NCBI RefSeq assembly: GCF_001542625.1
Contig: NZ_CP016279.1
Coordinates: 5,022,001-5,086,000, forward strand
Source: Streptomyces griseochromogenes
GTDB lineage: Bacteria; Actinomycetota; Actinomycetes; Streptomycetales; Streptomycetaceae
Length of the DNA: 64,000 nucleotides
Reading direction: 5' to 3'
The notes under the pieces were generated by a model, which did not search any database, was not told where the DNA came from, and saw only the letters and a program-made list of their open reading frames with translations. Made by a program: the position numbers and the translations under genes. Position 1 is the first letter of the stretch. Each line of letters starts with the position of its first letter. Of this stretch, positions 9,373-18,767 are shown piece after piece.

Positions 9373-9792
9373 TCAGTTGTAGAAGGTATGGGTGTTGAGC
9401 CAGATGGACTTCTGCCCCTTCTTCTCCAGGTAGCCCCGAACCTTGATCCTCCGATTCTCCTTGAGGTCGAAGGAACAGTCCTTCCACTTGTCGTCCGCAC
9501 CGGAGACGTCCTTGCACCAGCGGTACTTGCCACTGCCGTCGTCGACCCGGACCCCCAGGGCACGGCCGTCGTACGCCATGTCGTTGACGCCGATCTTGTC
9601 ACCGTTGTCGCACCAGTACACCCTTCCAAGGGTGTAGGTCTCACCATTTTCCTTCTGCACGAAGGCTCCCAGGAGACAGTCGGGCTTCGCGGAGCCAAGC
9701 GAGGTGGCCACGGCCGGGGAAGCGGCGGCCGTAGCGAAAGCAGCCCCCGTCACCGCGAGCGCCACAGCAGCCGTGCACAACTTGCGCTTCAT
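9373..9792 (-). CDS. Small secreted protein of unknown function
   Basis: This 139-residue protein starts at ATG 9792, with AAGGA at good spacing. The signal peptide is MKRKLCTAAVALAVTGAAFATAAASPAVA. The mature protein is rich in Lys, Asp and Trp and has four cysteines (CLLGAF, WCDNGDK, WCKDV, DCSFDL) that could make two disulfides. The order CLLGAFV...WCDNGDKIGV...RWCKDV...CSFDL resembles short Streptomyces secreted beta-rich proteins with no assigned function. The gene is isolated, with a terminator-like hairpin just downstream. Confidence 0.8.
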   Translation of the reverse strand: MKRKLCTAAVALAVTGAAFATAAASPAVATSLGSAKPDCLLGAFVQKENGETYTLGRVYWCDNGDKIGVNDMAYDGRALGVRVDDGSGKYRWCKDVSGADDKWKDCSFDLKENRRIKVRGYLEKKGQKSIWLNTHTFYN

Positions 9793-10052
9793 ACACATCC
9801 TTCTCATGCAGGGCGCGCACTCTGCGCGCCCTGACAGCTTTGCTCCCTGCAGGACGTGAAGCGCTAGCAGTCGGTACACATCTGCCTTTGCAGTACGTCG
9901 ACTCGAAATGAGTGAGCTTCTTCAGCGGGGCTACTGATCGAGTGGCGGCGTAGGTGTCCGCAACGCACAAGGACCTCATGCCGTTGCGGTCTGTACGGTC
10001 TTCGGCGTAAGTAACCGGCCGCCGCCCATATCCTGCTGCGTCAAGTCGCTGA

Positions 10053-10345
10053 CGTGCGCACCACCTGCTGGCCCTCATCCGGGCTGATGGCGGCTACACC
10101 GGCAGTCTCGTCGAGTATTGCCTGGCCGCGTTCGCCCCTGTCCTTGCGATCGTCAAACGGAGCGATGACCAGCGGGGGTTCGTAGTGCTGCCCAAGCGGT
10201 GGATCGTTGAGCGGTTCTTCGCCCCCTGATGCGCACCCGCCGCCTGGCAGGTGACTACGAGCGCCGCACCGCCGGCGCCGAGGCGGTGATCTACTGGTCG
10301 ATGACCCTGCTTATGACCCGCCGCCTGGCCCGGCCACACCCTGCG
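10053..10345 (+). pseudogene. IS5/IS4-type transposase C-terminal remnant
   Basis: The plus strand encodes LLALIRADGGYTGSLVEYC, IVKRSDDQRGFVVLPKRWIVERFFA and, after a one-base frameshift at about 10229, MRTRRLAGDYERRTAGAEAVIYWSM. This is the last third of an IS5-type DDE transposase (the W-x-V-E-R-F/T glutamate block). The catalytic aspartates upstream are absent. The stretch 9880-10050 before it holds nothing recognisable. Confidence 0.85.
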
Positions 10346-10854
10346 CGAGCGTGAATCGGCTCGGCTGCTGCTCGGCCAGCCAGCTGCGGGCCACCAGACG
10401 TTTCGCCTTCGACCGCACGGCCTCCACCCGCGCCGGCACTACGTCCATGCCGAACCCTGGTGCCATCTCCTGGCAGGCCAGCGGCGTTTGACCGAGCCGG
10501 GCGCGATCCGCGAGCGCCCTTGAGGATGCGCTGGTAGTCCATCGACAGGACCGACCAGGTCAGCCCTTCCCGCCACACCGGCACCTGAGACTTCGGCTTC
10601 GCCGCATCCCGGGGGCCGACCGCGCGTCCGCATCCCGCGGATCCGGGGCCGTCTCCGTGTCGGCGGTGTTGCCGCAGTCTGGAGCCAGCACCACATCGGC
10701 CCGCCAGCGGGCGATCGCCCACTCCCGCCATTCCTCCTCGGCCGCGGCCAACTCGGCCTGGATGCGGTCGGCCTTCTCCCGCAGACCGTCGACTCGACGA
10801 CGAGTGGCCAGCTCGTGCTGTTCCAGCAGTCCGACGACCGACGGCATCCGCGAG
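10345..10854 (-). pseudogene. Degraded coiled-coil / winged-helix small protein
   Basis: Three pieces in two frames can be assembled on the minus strand: GLLEQHELATRRRVDGLREKADRIQAELAAAEEEWREW (coiled coil), VPVWREGLTWSVLSMDYQRIL, and after a frameshift CQEMAPGFGMDVVPARVEAVRSKAKRLVARSWLAE. Coiled coil followed by a winged-helix-like C-terminus is a pattern of a small Streptomyces protein often found beside transposases. At least two frameshifts separate the parts. Its function is unknown to me. Confidence 0.6.
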
Positions 10855-10856
10855 GA

Positions 10857-11170
10857 GACCGCCGAATCCCTGATGTTCGGCATCGGCCGGTTCCCGGCTG
10901 GCCGCCCCATGGACGGCGAGGGCAAGACCGACGCGACGTTCTGGCGCTCGGGCACCCGCATCCTGCCGAAGGTCGAAGGCCGCGTCCGACACTCCTCATA
11001 CCGGGCCGGGTGGCAGCGCCTGGCCTTCCGCATCGGCTGGCTCGGAGCCGCCGGTGAGGGCGTCCACCTGGCCAGCGGCCACCCGGACACCACCGCCCAG
11101 ACGGTCCAGGACCTCTGGGAGAACCGGGAAGCGACCCTCGCCACACCTCAGCCGGCGTCGTACGGCGGTG
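10857..11170 (+). other. Coding-like stretch, unrecognised, no start
   Basis: From about 10857 the plus strand is open and shows coding-like composition (TAESLMFGIGRFPAGRPMDGEG, YRAGWQRLAFRIGWLGAAGEG, TTAQTVQDLWENREA). There is no ribosome binding site or proper start, because the frame continues from the opposite-strand relic before it. I do not recognise a family. It is probably the 3' part of a gene truncated by the same event that broke the neighbouring relic. Confidence 0.3.
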
Positions 11171-11319
11171 ACGGTTGGTTCCAGACGACGTCACACCGGC
11201 CGATGATCTGCCGGAGCTCGAATGCTCCGGTTGGCGTGTTTCCCGTCTGGCAGGGCGGCTGCAGGTTGGGTGTGCTGGTACATGGATCATGACCAGCACG
11301 ACAGGGCGAGGAGAAACCC

Positions 11320-12159
11320 ATGCCTTACGGCAGTGCATCGAGCTCCGAGGAAGCGACCCGCAGCTACTACGACACCCCGGACGTCGAGGCGTTCTACGAC
11401 GCGGTGTGGGGCGGTGAGGACATCCACACCGGGATCTACGCCCGGGCGGACGAATCGGTCGCGGATGCCTCCCGTCACACCGTCGAGCAGGCCGCGGACA
11501 AGGTGAGCGACCTTGTCTGTGCGGGCAGCTCGGTGCTGGACCTCGGTTCCGGTTACGGTGGCCCGACCCGCTACCTGGCCGAACGCTTCGGATGCCGAGT
11601 CATCGCCCTCAACCTCAGCGACACCCAGAACCAGCGCCACCGCGCCACGAACGCCGAGCGTGGCCTCGACCACCTCATCGAGGTCGTCACCGGGTCCTTC
11701 CACGACATCGCCTGTCCCGACAGCCGTTTCGACGTCGTCTGGTCCCAGGAAGCCTTCTGCCACAGCGGCGACCGCCCCCGCCTGCTCAGCGAAGCCGTCC
11801 GTGTCCTCAAGCCGGAGGGGGCCCTGGTCTTCACCGACTTGATGGCTGCTGAGGACACCCCTGCCGCAGCTCTGCGCGCCGCCGTCTCCCGACTGGGCGT
11901 GGATTCCCTGGCCACGCCGCACTTCTACCGCCGCACACTCGCCGGCCTGGGGCTGTCCCACACCGATTTCGACGACCGCAGCGACCAACTGATCCGCCAC
12001 TACGAGCGCATCACCGAGGAGACACGCCGGCGCGAACAGGAACTGCGCCGCATCATCAGCCCCGCCTACGTCGACAGCCTGCTGGCCAATCTGCCCCTGT
12101 GGGTAGCTGCCGCACGTCGCGGGGAACTGCGCTGGGGCATCTTCCACTGCCGCGCCTGA
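11320..12159 (+). CDS. SAM-dependent methyltransferase (sarcosine/dimethylglycine N-methyltransferase type)
   Basis: This is a 279-residue protein with an excellent RBS (GAGGAG) before ATG 11320. The start SYYDTPDVEAFYDAVWGGEDIHTGIY is characteristic of the sarcosine/dimethylglycine methyltransferase group, which makes glycine betaine from sarcosine. The Rossmann SAM-binding core follows: VLDLGSGYGGPTRYLAERFGC (motif I), DVVWSQEAFCHSGDRPRLLSEAVRVLKPEGALVFTDLMA. The full-length paired enzyme for the first glycine methylation is not in the window. The substrate could therefore be something else, for example a natural-product amine, and osmoprotectant synthesis is inference. It stands alone, flanked by relics. 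Confidence 0.85.
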   Translation: MPYGSASSSEEATRSYYDTPDVEAFYDAVWGGEDIHTGIYARADESVADASRHTVEQAADKVSDLVCAGSSVLDLGSGYGGPTRYLAERFGCRVIALNLSDTQNQRHRATNAERGLDHLIEVVTGSFHDIACPDSRFDVVWSQEAFCHSGDRPRLLSEAVRVLKPEGALVFTDLMAAEDTPAAALRAAVSRLGVDSLATPHFYRRTLAGLGLSHTDFDDRSDQLIRHYERITEETRRREQELRRIISPAYVDSLLANLPLWVAAARRGELRWGIFHCRA

Positions 12160-12409
12160 CAGGGGCGAACCCTGGTGTCTGTGTACGCGGTGAGGCTCTC
12201 AGCCTGTTCTCCATGGTCTGACCTCGAACGATGCCCCGAACGTGATCACCCGTAGGTTGCGTCCGAGGAAGTGGCGCCGCCGCACACATCCTGGTCTGCA
12301 CCGGCAACGGCGGCAGCACGACCACCTTGTGTACCCTCACCGCCCAGCTCGGAGAACCGACGATATGGGGTTCCCGAGGTGATGGAATACGTGGAGCAGT
12401 CCGCGGGCC

Positions 12410-12441
12410 GGAAGCCCCCAGCCGCCCAGTTGGGGGCTTCC
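12410..12441. terminator. Intrinsic terminator
   Basis: An 11-bp perfect stem (GGAAGCCCCCA / TGGGGGCTTCC) with a 10-base loop lies six bases beyond the stop codon of the minus-strand secreted-protein gene at 12447, so it most likely terminates that gene. It may also stop read-through from the methyltransferase gene 250 bp away. Confidence 0.75.
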
Positions 12442-12446
12442 GTCGT

Positions 12447-12902
12447 TCAGACGCCCTTGCCGCAGTAGAAGGTTTGATCGCCCCAGTCGAGGTTGGCGAC
12501 ACAGATCCGCACCTTGTAGCCCTTGTCGTCCCAGTAGTAGCCGGTCGACACGGTCTCACCCGATGCGAGGTGCTCGTCGGAGATCTGGGTGTACGCGCCG
12601 CCGCCGTGCTCGCGTTCGATGTGCATCTCGCAGTGCCAGCGGTATCCACCGCCTCGGGAGGACATGACACCCTTGGCGAACCAGTGGCCATTGCTCTTCT
12701 TCGTGTACACCCATCCCTTGCAGTAGCCGCGGGTCTTGACGGAACTCGGCTCATAACCGTCCGGGTGGACCACAGCGGAATGCGAGGTACCGGACTCCAC
12801 AGCGGGCGTCACAGCGCCGGCAGAGGCGGCGAGACCAAGACTGGCGATACCGGCGAGTGCCGTGGTCGCGGCGAGCGCCGTGACGCTCCTGCGCATGTTC
12901 AT
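12447..12902 (-). CDS. Small secreted protein of unknown function
   Basis: This 151-residue protein starts at ATG 12902 behind GGGAGGG; an in-frame ATG two codons later is possible. The signal peptide is MRRSVTALAATTALAGIASLGLAASAGA. The mature part is aromatic- and Lys-rich with four cysteines (YCKGWVY, WHCEMHIE, RICVAN, FYCGKGV) and ends at the last Cys motif. The CKGWVY...FAKGV...YRWHCEMHIER pattern is similar in style to other short Streptomyces exported beta proteins, including the one at 9373 in this window. Function unknown. A clean terminator follows. Confidence 0.8.
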   Translation of the reverse strand: MNMRRSVTALAATTALAGIASLGLAASAGAVTPAVESGTSHSAVVHPDGYEPSSVKTRGYCKGWVYTKKSNGHWFAKGVMSSRGGGYRWHCEMHIEREHGGGAYTQISDEHLASGETVSTGYYWDDKGYKVRICVANLDWGDQTFYCGKGV

Positions 12903-13419
12903 GCTTCTGTTCCCTCCCGTAGTCGCGGACCGGGGCGCTCAACGCCACCCCGTAACCGCCGACCACGATGGGCGGCCACCAGACAGGAGGGCAAGCGGCG
13001 CCGGGCACATGCCGCCTTCTCGGGACGTCCCACCCTCTGACGTGCAGGAACACGGCGCAAGTGGGCGACCTCGCGGGACACGCAGAGCCGCCTGCCCGTC
13101 TGATGCCCACTGCCTGCCGCTCCCCTTGGAGGGAACCGGCGCAACATGGCTCCCGAAGTGACCGGAGTGCGCGGAGCGCAGTCAGCGGGCCGGGCGGCCG
13201 CTGCGGGTTCGTCGGTGCAGTCGCCGTGGGCGGCTCCCAGTCCGGGAACGCTGGATCCGCTGCTCGGTGAACCCAATTGGTCACGTGGTTCAACTGCGCG
13301 TCCCGCCCGCCGACACGGTGAACGCCAGGGGCCCGCAATCCGTAGTCCACTGCGGCGGTACGGCGGACGACAGCCGATCGCCAGTTCCTCGACCGCTGCC
13401 CAACAAAAAAAGGGGTCCC

Positions 13420-14760
13420 ATGAAACACCGCCGCCCGCGCCACCGTCGCAGAGTGATCGCCAGAGCGGTCGGTACGGCGGGTGTGCTGGCCGTAGCCCTG
13501 GGTGCGGGGATGACGCCGGCGATGGCCGCCGGAAAGACCTCCAAAAAGCCCACTGCCACTGGGGTCTCGCCCGACCAGGACGACACGCCTTGGGCGCCCC
13601 AGAACGACGAGGCGCCGCCGCAGCACAAGGCCGTCCGTCCGGCAGCCGTCACGCCTCGCGCCGGCACGTCCGCTCTCCAGCTCAGTCTGCCCGAGCCGAC
13701 CGGGCGCCACGGCGTAGGCACGTTCAGCCTGCACCTCGTCGACAAGTCCCGCACGGACCCGTACGTGCCTGGCAACAGACCGCGCGAGCTGATGGTGTCG
13801 TTCTGGTACCCGGCCGCCTCGACCCGCGGTCACTACCAGGCGCCGTGGATGCCGTCAGCCTCCGGCGCCCACTTCCTCGCCTCCCAGGGCCTGACGCCAC
13901 AACAGGTGACGTTGCCGAAGACCGCAGGCCATGTCCTCGCCCCGGTCGACACCAAGCTCGGCAAACTGCCCGTCCTGCTGTACTCCAGCGGGCTGCACTC
14001 GGACCGTGCGAGGGGCACCGTGCTCGCCGAGGACCTCGCCAGCCGCGGCTACCTCGTCGTCACCGTCGACCACACCCACGACGCCAACGAGGTGCAGTTC
14101 CCCGGCGGACGGCTCGAGGTCAACACCATGCCGGTCGGCACGCACTCCGCCGACACGCTCAACGTGCGCGCCGCCGACATCCACTTCGTCATCAACCAGC
14201 TCAGTGCGATCGCCAAAGGCGGCAACCCGGACGTCGACCACGCCAGGCTCCCCACCGGTCTGTCGCACCACGTGGACATGTCCCGCATCGGGATGTTCGG
14301 CGCTTCGCTGGGCGGCGCGGCGGTCGACACCGCCATGCAGCTCGACCACCGCATCGCCGCCGGCGTCAACCTGGACGGCCAGTTCTTCGGCTCGGCACCG
14401 AGCAAGAACCTGGACCGCCCCTTCATGCTCTTCAGCTCCGGCACCCACAACCGCAACAACGACAAGTCGTGGCGCACGCTGTGGTCGCATCTGAAGGGAT
14501 ACCGGGTCGACATCCAGCTGCACGGCTCGGCGCATGTGTCGTTCGTCGACGACGAGGCGATGGCGCCCCAGGAGGCGGGCCTGCTCGGGCTCTCCCCGGC
14601 CCAGCTCCAGCAGGTGTACGGCACGATCGACCCCAACCGAGCGATCGAGATCCAGCGCGTCTATCTCGCCGCCTTCTTCGACCAGGAACTACGCCACCAG
14701 CACGGCACCCTGCTCGACGGGCCTGACAAGAAATTCCCGGAGATTTCCTTCGTCCGCTGA
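13420..14760 (+). CDS. Secreted alpha/beta hydrolase (PAF-acetylhydrolase-like lipase/esterase)
   Basis: This is a 446-residue protein. ATG 13420 has AGGGG upstream and is followed by a twin-arginine-rich leader (MKHRRPRHRRRVIARAVGTAGVLAVALGAGMTPAMAA). The frame is open further upstream, but the signal peptide fixes the start. The catalytic domain has the nucleophile elbow GMFGASLGGAA (Ser near residue 295), the strand LVVTVDHTHDANE, and a C-terminal HGSAHVSF supplying the catalytic His. The overall plan resembles platelet-activating-factor acetylhydrolase / chlorophyllase-type esterases of Streptomyces. It probably acts outside the cell on ester substrates; the specific substrate is unknown. 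Confidence 0.88.
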   Translation: MKHRRPRHRRRVIARAVGTAGVLAVALGAGMTPAMAAGKTSKKPTATGVSPDQDDTPWAPQNDEAPPQHKAVRPAAVTPRAGTSALQLSLPEPTGRHGVGTFSLHLVDKSRTDPYVPGNRPRELMVSFWYPAASTRGHYQAPWMPSASGAHFLASQGLTPQQVTLPKTAGHVLAPVDTKLGKLPVLLYSSGLHSDRARGTVLAEDLASRGYLVVTVDHTHDANEVQFPGGRLEVNTMPVGTHSADTLNVRAADIHFVINQLSAIAKGGNPDVDHARLPTGLSHHVDMSRIGMFGASLGGAAVDTAMQLDHRIAAGVNLDGQFFGSAPSKNLDRPFMLFSSGTHNRNNDKSWRTLWSHLKGYRVDIQLHGSAHVSFVDDEAMAPQEAGLLGLSPAQLQQVYGTIDPNRAIEIQRVYLAAFFDQELRHQHGTLLDGPDKKFPEISFVR

Positions 14761-14844
14761 CCGGGGCATCCGAAGAGCGGGGCCCGCATGCGGGGACCGC
14801 CCCTCGGGCGCAGGTGGAAAACGGCACCAGCGGCAACAAAATGG

Positions 14845-14878
14845 GCCGGGCGGCCCTCCCCACAGAGGGCCGTCCGGC
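14845..14878. terminator. Terminator downstream of the hydrolase gene
   Basis: A 14-bp stem (GCCGGGCGGCCCTC / GAGGGCCGTCCGGC, one G-T pair) with a 6-base loop, 85 bp after the hydrolase stop. The rest of the 428-bp gap up to the MFS gene stop at 15189 holds nothing I recognise. Confidence 0.7.
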
Positions 14879-15188
14879 AGTTCAGCGGGTGGGCCAGGAC
14901 GCCGTCCGCCGTCCGCCGCGGAACGCGACGGCGCTCCGTCCACGCTCAACGACCACATCGGCGGGGAGACAGCCGCTCGACTACGGTCCTGACACGCGCT
15001 GTTGGCCGACCCACGTTCTCTGGCCACGTGTGGCTGTGTAGCTGAGGGCGGGAGTCGTTTCGAGGTGAGTGCGGGAGTCGCCTTCTGACCGACCTTGCGA
15101 CGTCGGTCTGTTTTGAAGTCACCCAGGGGCTTGCGGTGGGAGGGGCGAGTGTGCGTATGCCGCAGGAGGCCCGATGGAGATGTCGCGC

Positions 15189-16472
15189 TCAGTCGCCGAG
15201 TTCGTGTAGGTGACGTACGTTCCGCAGCGGTGAGCAGAACACGACGAGCCAGCTGGTGGCGATCAGGACAGCGCCGGTCCAGATCGCGGCGCGTACCCCG
15301 AAGTAGGTGCCGATCAGCCCGGCCAGCAGGGCGCCGACGGAGAGAGCCCCGGTGAGCAGGAACCGCAAGGTGGCGTTCATCCGGCCCAGCATCGCCGCAG
15401 GGGTCACCGTTTGGCGGGCGCTGACCGCAAGGACGTTGGCCATGCCGGTCTGGACGATGGTGACCATCCAGCCTGCTGCTCCCACCCACAGCAGGGGCCC
15501 TGGGGCCATGAGAGCGGTGAGCAGGGCGAAAGGGCTCGTTACCGCGCCGGCGATCCACAAGGCGCGGCCGTGCCCGAGGCGCCGGCCGACAGCGGGCGCG
15601 ACGATCGCGCCGAGGAAACCGCCGATGCCACCGCTCGACAGCACTAGCCCCAGCATTCCGGCCGACAGGTGCAGTTTTTCGGTGAACAGCACCACGAACG
15701 AGACCTGGCACAGCTGGATCGCGAGGTTGGTCACAGCGCCCTTCAGAGCCAGTGCCCGCAGCATCGGATGGCTGAGCACGAAGCGCAGCCCGGCGGCCGT
15801 CTCCTGCCAGAGCCGGGGCCTAGCCGCGGCTGTACGTTGCGGGCTTGGCTCGGTGGCCCGGATCCGCGCGATGCACCATGCCGACCACAGAAAGCCGAGC
15901 GCGTCGGCGACGACAGCTGCCGCCGGCCCGACGAACTGCACCACCAGGCCGCCGATGCCGCGTCCGGAGACATCGGCGGCTTGATTCAGCCCGGTGAGGG
16001 CGGAGTTCGCGGCGACGAGCCGGTCCGCGCCGACGAGGTGGGGGACGTACGACAGATGTGCGACGTCGAAGAAGACTGTTGCTACTCCGGTGAGGAATAC
16101 GACCACATACATCTGGGGAAGAGCGAGTACTCCGCAGGCCCAGGCCACGGGGATCGAGCCGGTCAGCGCGACCCTGCTCAGGTTGGCCGCGACGAGCACC
16201 GTCCGTTTGGGCATGCGGTCCACCCATGCCCCCGCGGGCAGGCCGATGAGCAGGAAGGCCACGGTACCGAGCGCGGACAGCACACCGACTTGTCCCGGCC
16301 CTGCGCGGAGCACGGTCTGCGCGAGCACGGGGAGCGCCAGGAAGCTGACCTGTGCGCCGAGCCTGCCGGCCGCGTCGGCCGTGTACAGAAGCCGGAAGTC
16401 ACGGTCGGTGAGCGCGCTGCGGTGCCGCCGGTCCATGGCGGCGGGTGCGGGCGTGACGAGTGGGCGAGTCAT
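15189..16472 (-). CDS. MFS transporter (drug/metabolite exporter)
   Basis: This protein of about 427 residues is highly hydrophobic with around 12 predicted membrane helices. Typical blocks are LTDRDFRLLYTADAAGRLGAQVSFLALPVLAQ at the start and LIGLPAGAWVDRMPKRTVLVAAN, the A-motif-like loop between TM2 and TM3. It resembles the macrolide-efflux/enterobactin-exporter branch (MFS_3) of the inner membrane. The start is uncertain between ATG 16472 and ATG 16511. The first is preferred because the second would lie only 27 bp from the divergent regulator start. The divergent ArsR-type regulator at 16539 probably represses it. Confidence 0.9.
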   Translation of the reverse strand: MTRPLVTPAPAAMDRRHRSALTDRDFRLLYTADAAGRLGAQVSFLALPVLAQTVLRAGPGQVGVLSALGTVAFLLIGLPAGAWVDRMPKRTVLVAANLSRVALTGSIPVAWACGVLALPQMYVVVFLTGVATVFFDVAHLSYVPHLVGADRLVAANSALTGLNQAADVSGRGIGGLVVQFVGPAAAVVADALGFLWSAWCIARIRATEPSPQRTAAARPRLWQETAAGLRFVLSHPMLRALALKGAVTNLAIQLCQVSFVVLFTEKLHLSAGMLGLVLSSGGIGGFLGAIVAPAVGRRLGHGRALWIAGAVTSPFALLTALMAPGPLLWVGAAGWMVTIVQTGMANVLAVSARQTVTPAAMLGRMNATLRFLLTGALSVGALLAGLIGTYFGVRAAIWTGAVLIATSWLVVFCSPLRNVRHLHELGD

Positions 16473-16538
16473 GGCGCCCGAGGCTGGCGGAGATACCGCA
16501 CGGCTCGCCATAAGCTCAGAAATACCTAAACTCAGCGG

Positions 16539-17495
16539 ATGCTTGAGCTGGAGTTCACCACCGAGGACCTCGCGCTGACCCGCTTGGCGATCTCGCCCCT
16601 GTGGGAGGCCATCGCAAGCCTGCGTGTCCTGACCCTGCAGGAGGGTCACGCGCTGCACGGCCCGTGGCTCGCGGCCGTGCGCCCTCGATTGGCGCGGGCG
16701 CGGCTGGACCTGCGGCCGGTCACCGAAGTCATCACGCCGAGGGTCGCCGCGTTCGTCGCGCCGGCTCCGGTGACCGCGGCACCGGACATCCGGCTCGAAC
16801 TCGCCGCGATGCGTACGCACCCGGTGGAAGGGATCCAAGCCGACCTCGAAGTCCTGGGGCTGCCCCGGTACGCGGATCCCGTCGCAGCGATTGAACAGGT
16901 GGTGACCACCATCGAGGCCTACTGGGAGCTGGCAGTGGCACCGTACTGGCCGCGCATCCGCGCGGTACTCGAAGCAGACGTACGGCACCGGGCATTTCTG
17001 CTGTCCACCGGCGGCAGCCGCCAGCTCTTCTCCGACCTGGACCCCAACCTCCGCTGGGAGGACGGCAGACTCGGGGTCAGGCTGCGCAACAACCTTTCCG
17101 GCACGGTCGAGTTGGACGGGCGAGGCCTGGTCCTCGCCCCGTCCGCCTTCGCCTGGCCCCGAGTGTCACTGCTCACCGCGCCTCCATGGCAGCCACTCCT
17201 GCGCTACCCGGCGCGCGGGACCGCCACCATCTGGGAGTCACGCCCGGCCGTTCCCTCGCACGCACTCGCCCGGGTGATCGGCAGACCCAAGGCGCGCCTG
17301 CTCACCCTGCTCCACGAACCCGCGACCACCACTCAACTTGCCGCGCTCACCGGGCTCACGGTCGGCGGCGCGTCACAGCACCTCACCGCACTTCGGGACG
17401 CGGGCCTAGTGCGCCCCACCCGGATAGGCCGCAGCATCCTGTACGCCCGGACCGAAACGGCCGAGGCACTCATGGCCGAGGCATCCGAACACTGA
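16539..17495 (+). CDS. ArsR-family winged-helix regulator (DUF5937 type)
   Basis: This 318-residue protein begins MLELEFTTEDLALTRLAISPLWEAI, the usual N-terminus of the actinobacterial DUF5937-ArsR family. The central region is predicted helical. The C-terminal 70 residues form a winged helix: RLLTLLHEPATTTQLAALTGLTVGGASQHLTALRDAGLVRPTRIGRSILY. There is little Shine-Dalgarno sequence before ATG 16539, so it may be leaderless or weakly translated. It is divergent from an MFS exporter, the common arrangement in which this regulator represses efflux. No metal-site cysteines are seen, so it likely senses an organic ligand. Confidence 0.9.
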   Translation: MLELEFTTEDLALTRLAISPLWEAIASLRVLTLQEGHALHGPWLAAVRPRLARARLDLRPVTEVITPRVAAFVAPAPVTAAPDIRLELAAMRTHPVEGIQADLEVLGLPRYADPVAAIEQVVTTIEAYWELAVAPYWPRIRAVLEADVRHRAFLLSTGGSRQLFSDLDPNLRWEDGRLGVRLRNNLSGTVELDGRGLVLAPSAFAWPRVSLLTAPPWQPLLRYPARGTATIWESRPAVPSHALARVIGRPKARLLTLLHEPATTTQLAALTGLTVGGASQHLTALRDAGLVRPTRIGRSILYARTETAEALMAEASEH

Positions 17496-17813
17496 TCACG
17501 CCTCAGCCCTGCCCGCCTAACCTGCCGAATGCACCCTCATCCACGCCTTCCCCATCCTGGCTGCCGCTTCCGTCCACACCGACCACCTTCCCCCGGCACC
17601 GACCCCCACGCTCTCCTCACTCACCACAAAGCCGCACCGGTGACGGCTGCCACACGCAGCAGCGACATCACTTCCCACCGACAATGATCTTGAGAACGCG
17701 TTCGCGAGTGACTCCCGAACTCGCGTCGAAACGACATCCACGAATAGGCTCTGGTCCACTTCGTGTGGTCGCGTCACAGTGGGACTGTTGATCTTCGCCC
17801 AATGGTGGTTTTA
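17496..17813. other. Intergenic region without recognisable gene
   Basis: This 318-bp gap lies between the regulator stop and the left end of the IS5 element. I see no convincing coding frame, RNA or strong hairpin. Its right limit is the TTA that is duplicated by the IS insertion (17811-17813). Confidence 0.6.
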
Positions 17814-18666
17814 GAGGTCATCTCATTTGGGGTGTTCGATAGGCTCCAGATGTGGGGATCGTTGAGCGGCTTGTGCCGGATGAGCTGTGGGAGTTGTTCC
17901 AGCGAGTGGTTCCGGAGGCGCCGAGTCGGCCTCAGGGTGGTGGCCGGCGCCGGCACGGCGACCGGGAGGTGTTGGCTGCGATCGTGTTCGTGGCCACGTC
18001 GGGCTGCACGTGGCAGCAACTGCCGTCCGCCTCGTTCGGGCTTTCAGGGCCCACGGCTCACCGGCGCTTCGCCGAGTGGTCGAAGGCCCGGGTGTGGGCG
18101 AAGCTCCATCGCCTGGTCCTCGACGAACTCGGCTCTCGCGGTGAACTGGACTGGTCTCGCTGCGCGATCGACTCGGTGAACATGCGAGCCCTGAAAAAGG
18201 GGACCTGACAGGTCCGAATCCGGTGGATCGCGGCAAGTACGGTTCAAAGATCCACTTGATCACCGAGCGTACCGGGCTGCCCCTGTCCGTCGGGATATCC
18301 GGTGCCAACCTGCACGACAGCCAGGCCCTCGAACCGCTCGTGCGAGGCATCCCACCCATTCGCTCCCGGCGCGGACCGCGCCGACGACGGCCCGCCAAAC
18401 TCCACGGCGACAAAGGCTACGACTACAACCACCTGCGCCGATGGTTACGCAGCCGCGGCATCCGACATCGCATCGCCCGCAAAGGCATCGAGCCCTCCAC
18501 ACGGCTGGGCCGCCACCGCTGGACGATCGAACGCACCATGGCCTGGCTCGCCGGATGCCGCCGCCTCCACCGCCGCTACGAACGCAAAGCCGAACACTTC
18601 CTGGCCTTCACCAGCATCGCCTGCACCCTCATCTGCTACCGCAGACTCACCAAATGAGATGACTTC
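17814..18666 (+). mobile_element. IS5-family insertion sequence, apparently intact
   Basis: The 853-bp element is bounded by 17-bp terminal inverted repeats (GAGGTCATCTCATTTGG on the left; the right end read inward is GAAGTCATCTCATTTGG, one mismatch). It is flanked by direct repeats TTA (17811-17813 and 18667-18669). Size, TNA-type target duplication and a two-frame transposase are all typical of the IS427-like group of IS5. It may still be mobile. Confidence 0.9.
17852..18657 (+). CDS. IS5-family transposase, two frames joined by -1 frameshift
   Basis: The first frame (17852-18208, GTG or ATG start region) encodes the N-terminal DUF4096-like domain and the first catalytic Asp (WSRCAIDSVNMRA). 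It ends ALKKGT-stop. The second frame, -1 relative to the first, continues LTGPNPVDRGKYGSKIHLITE, then HGDKGYDY with the second Asp, and RHRWTIERTMAWLAG with the catalytic Glu, to 18657. The switch lies at an A5G4 run (18194-18202; A AAG GGG), a plausible slippery site for programmed -1 frameshifting. Such IS427-group elements commonly use this. The protein would cut and paste the element. Confidence 0.88.
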
Positions 18667-18702
18667 TTAGTGGTCGTAGGCGGTCAGTGCGCGCATGACT
18701 GC

Positions 18703-18759
18703 CTGGCCACGCATGAACCTGGCACCCCTCATCAGGTCCCTTGGAATCGTTCATCTAGG
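18703..18759. repeat. Left copy of imperfect inverted repeat flanking the methyltransferase
   Basis: About 57 bases from CTGGCCACGCATGAACCTGG to TTCATCTAGG match the reverse complement of 19632-19689 with about seven differences and one gap. Both copies read like the 3' end of one protein family (LAxHxPGxxHQ...stop). The left copy lies between the IS5 right end and the methyltransferase GTG; it has a one-base deletion in that frame. Confidence 0.75.
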
Positions 18760-18767
18760 CTGGCGCG

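Noticed and set aside
12056..12754. Minus-strand Ser/Thr/Arg-rich frame across the terminator
   Set aside because: It would run through the terminator at 12410 and overlaps the secreted protein gene in another frame.
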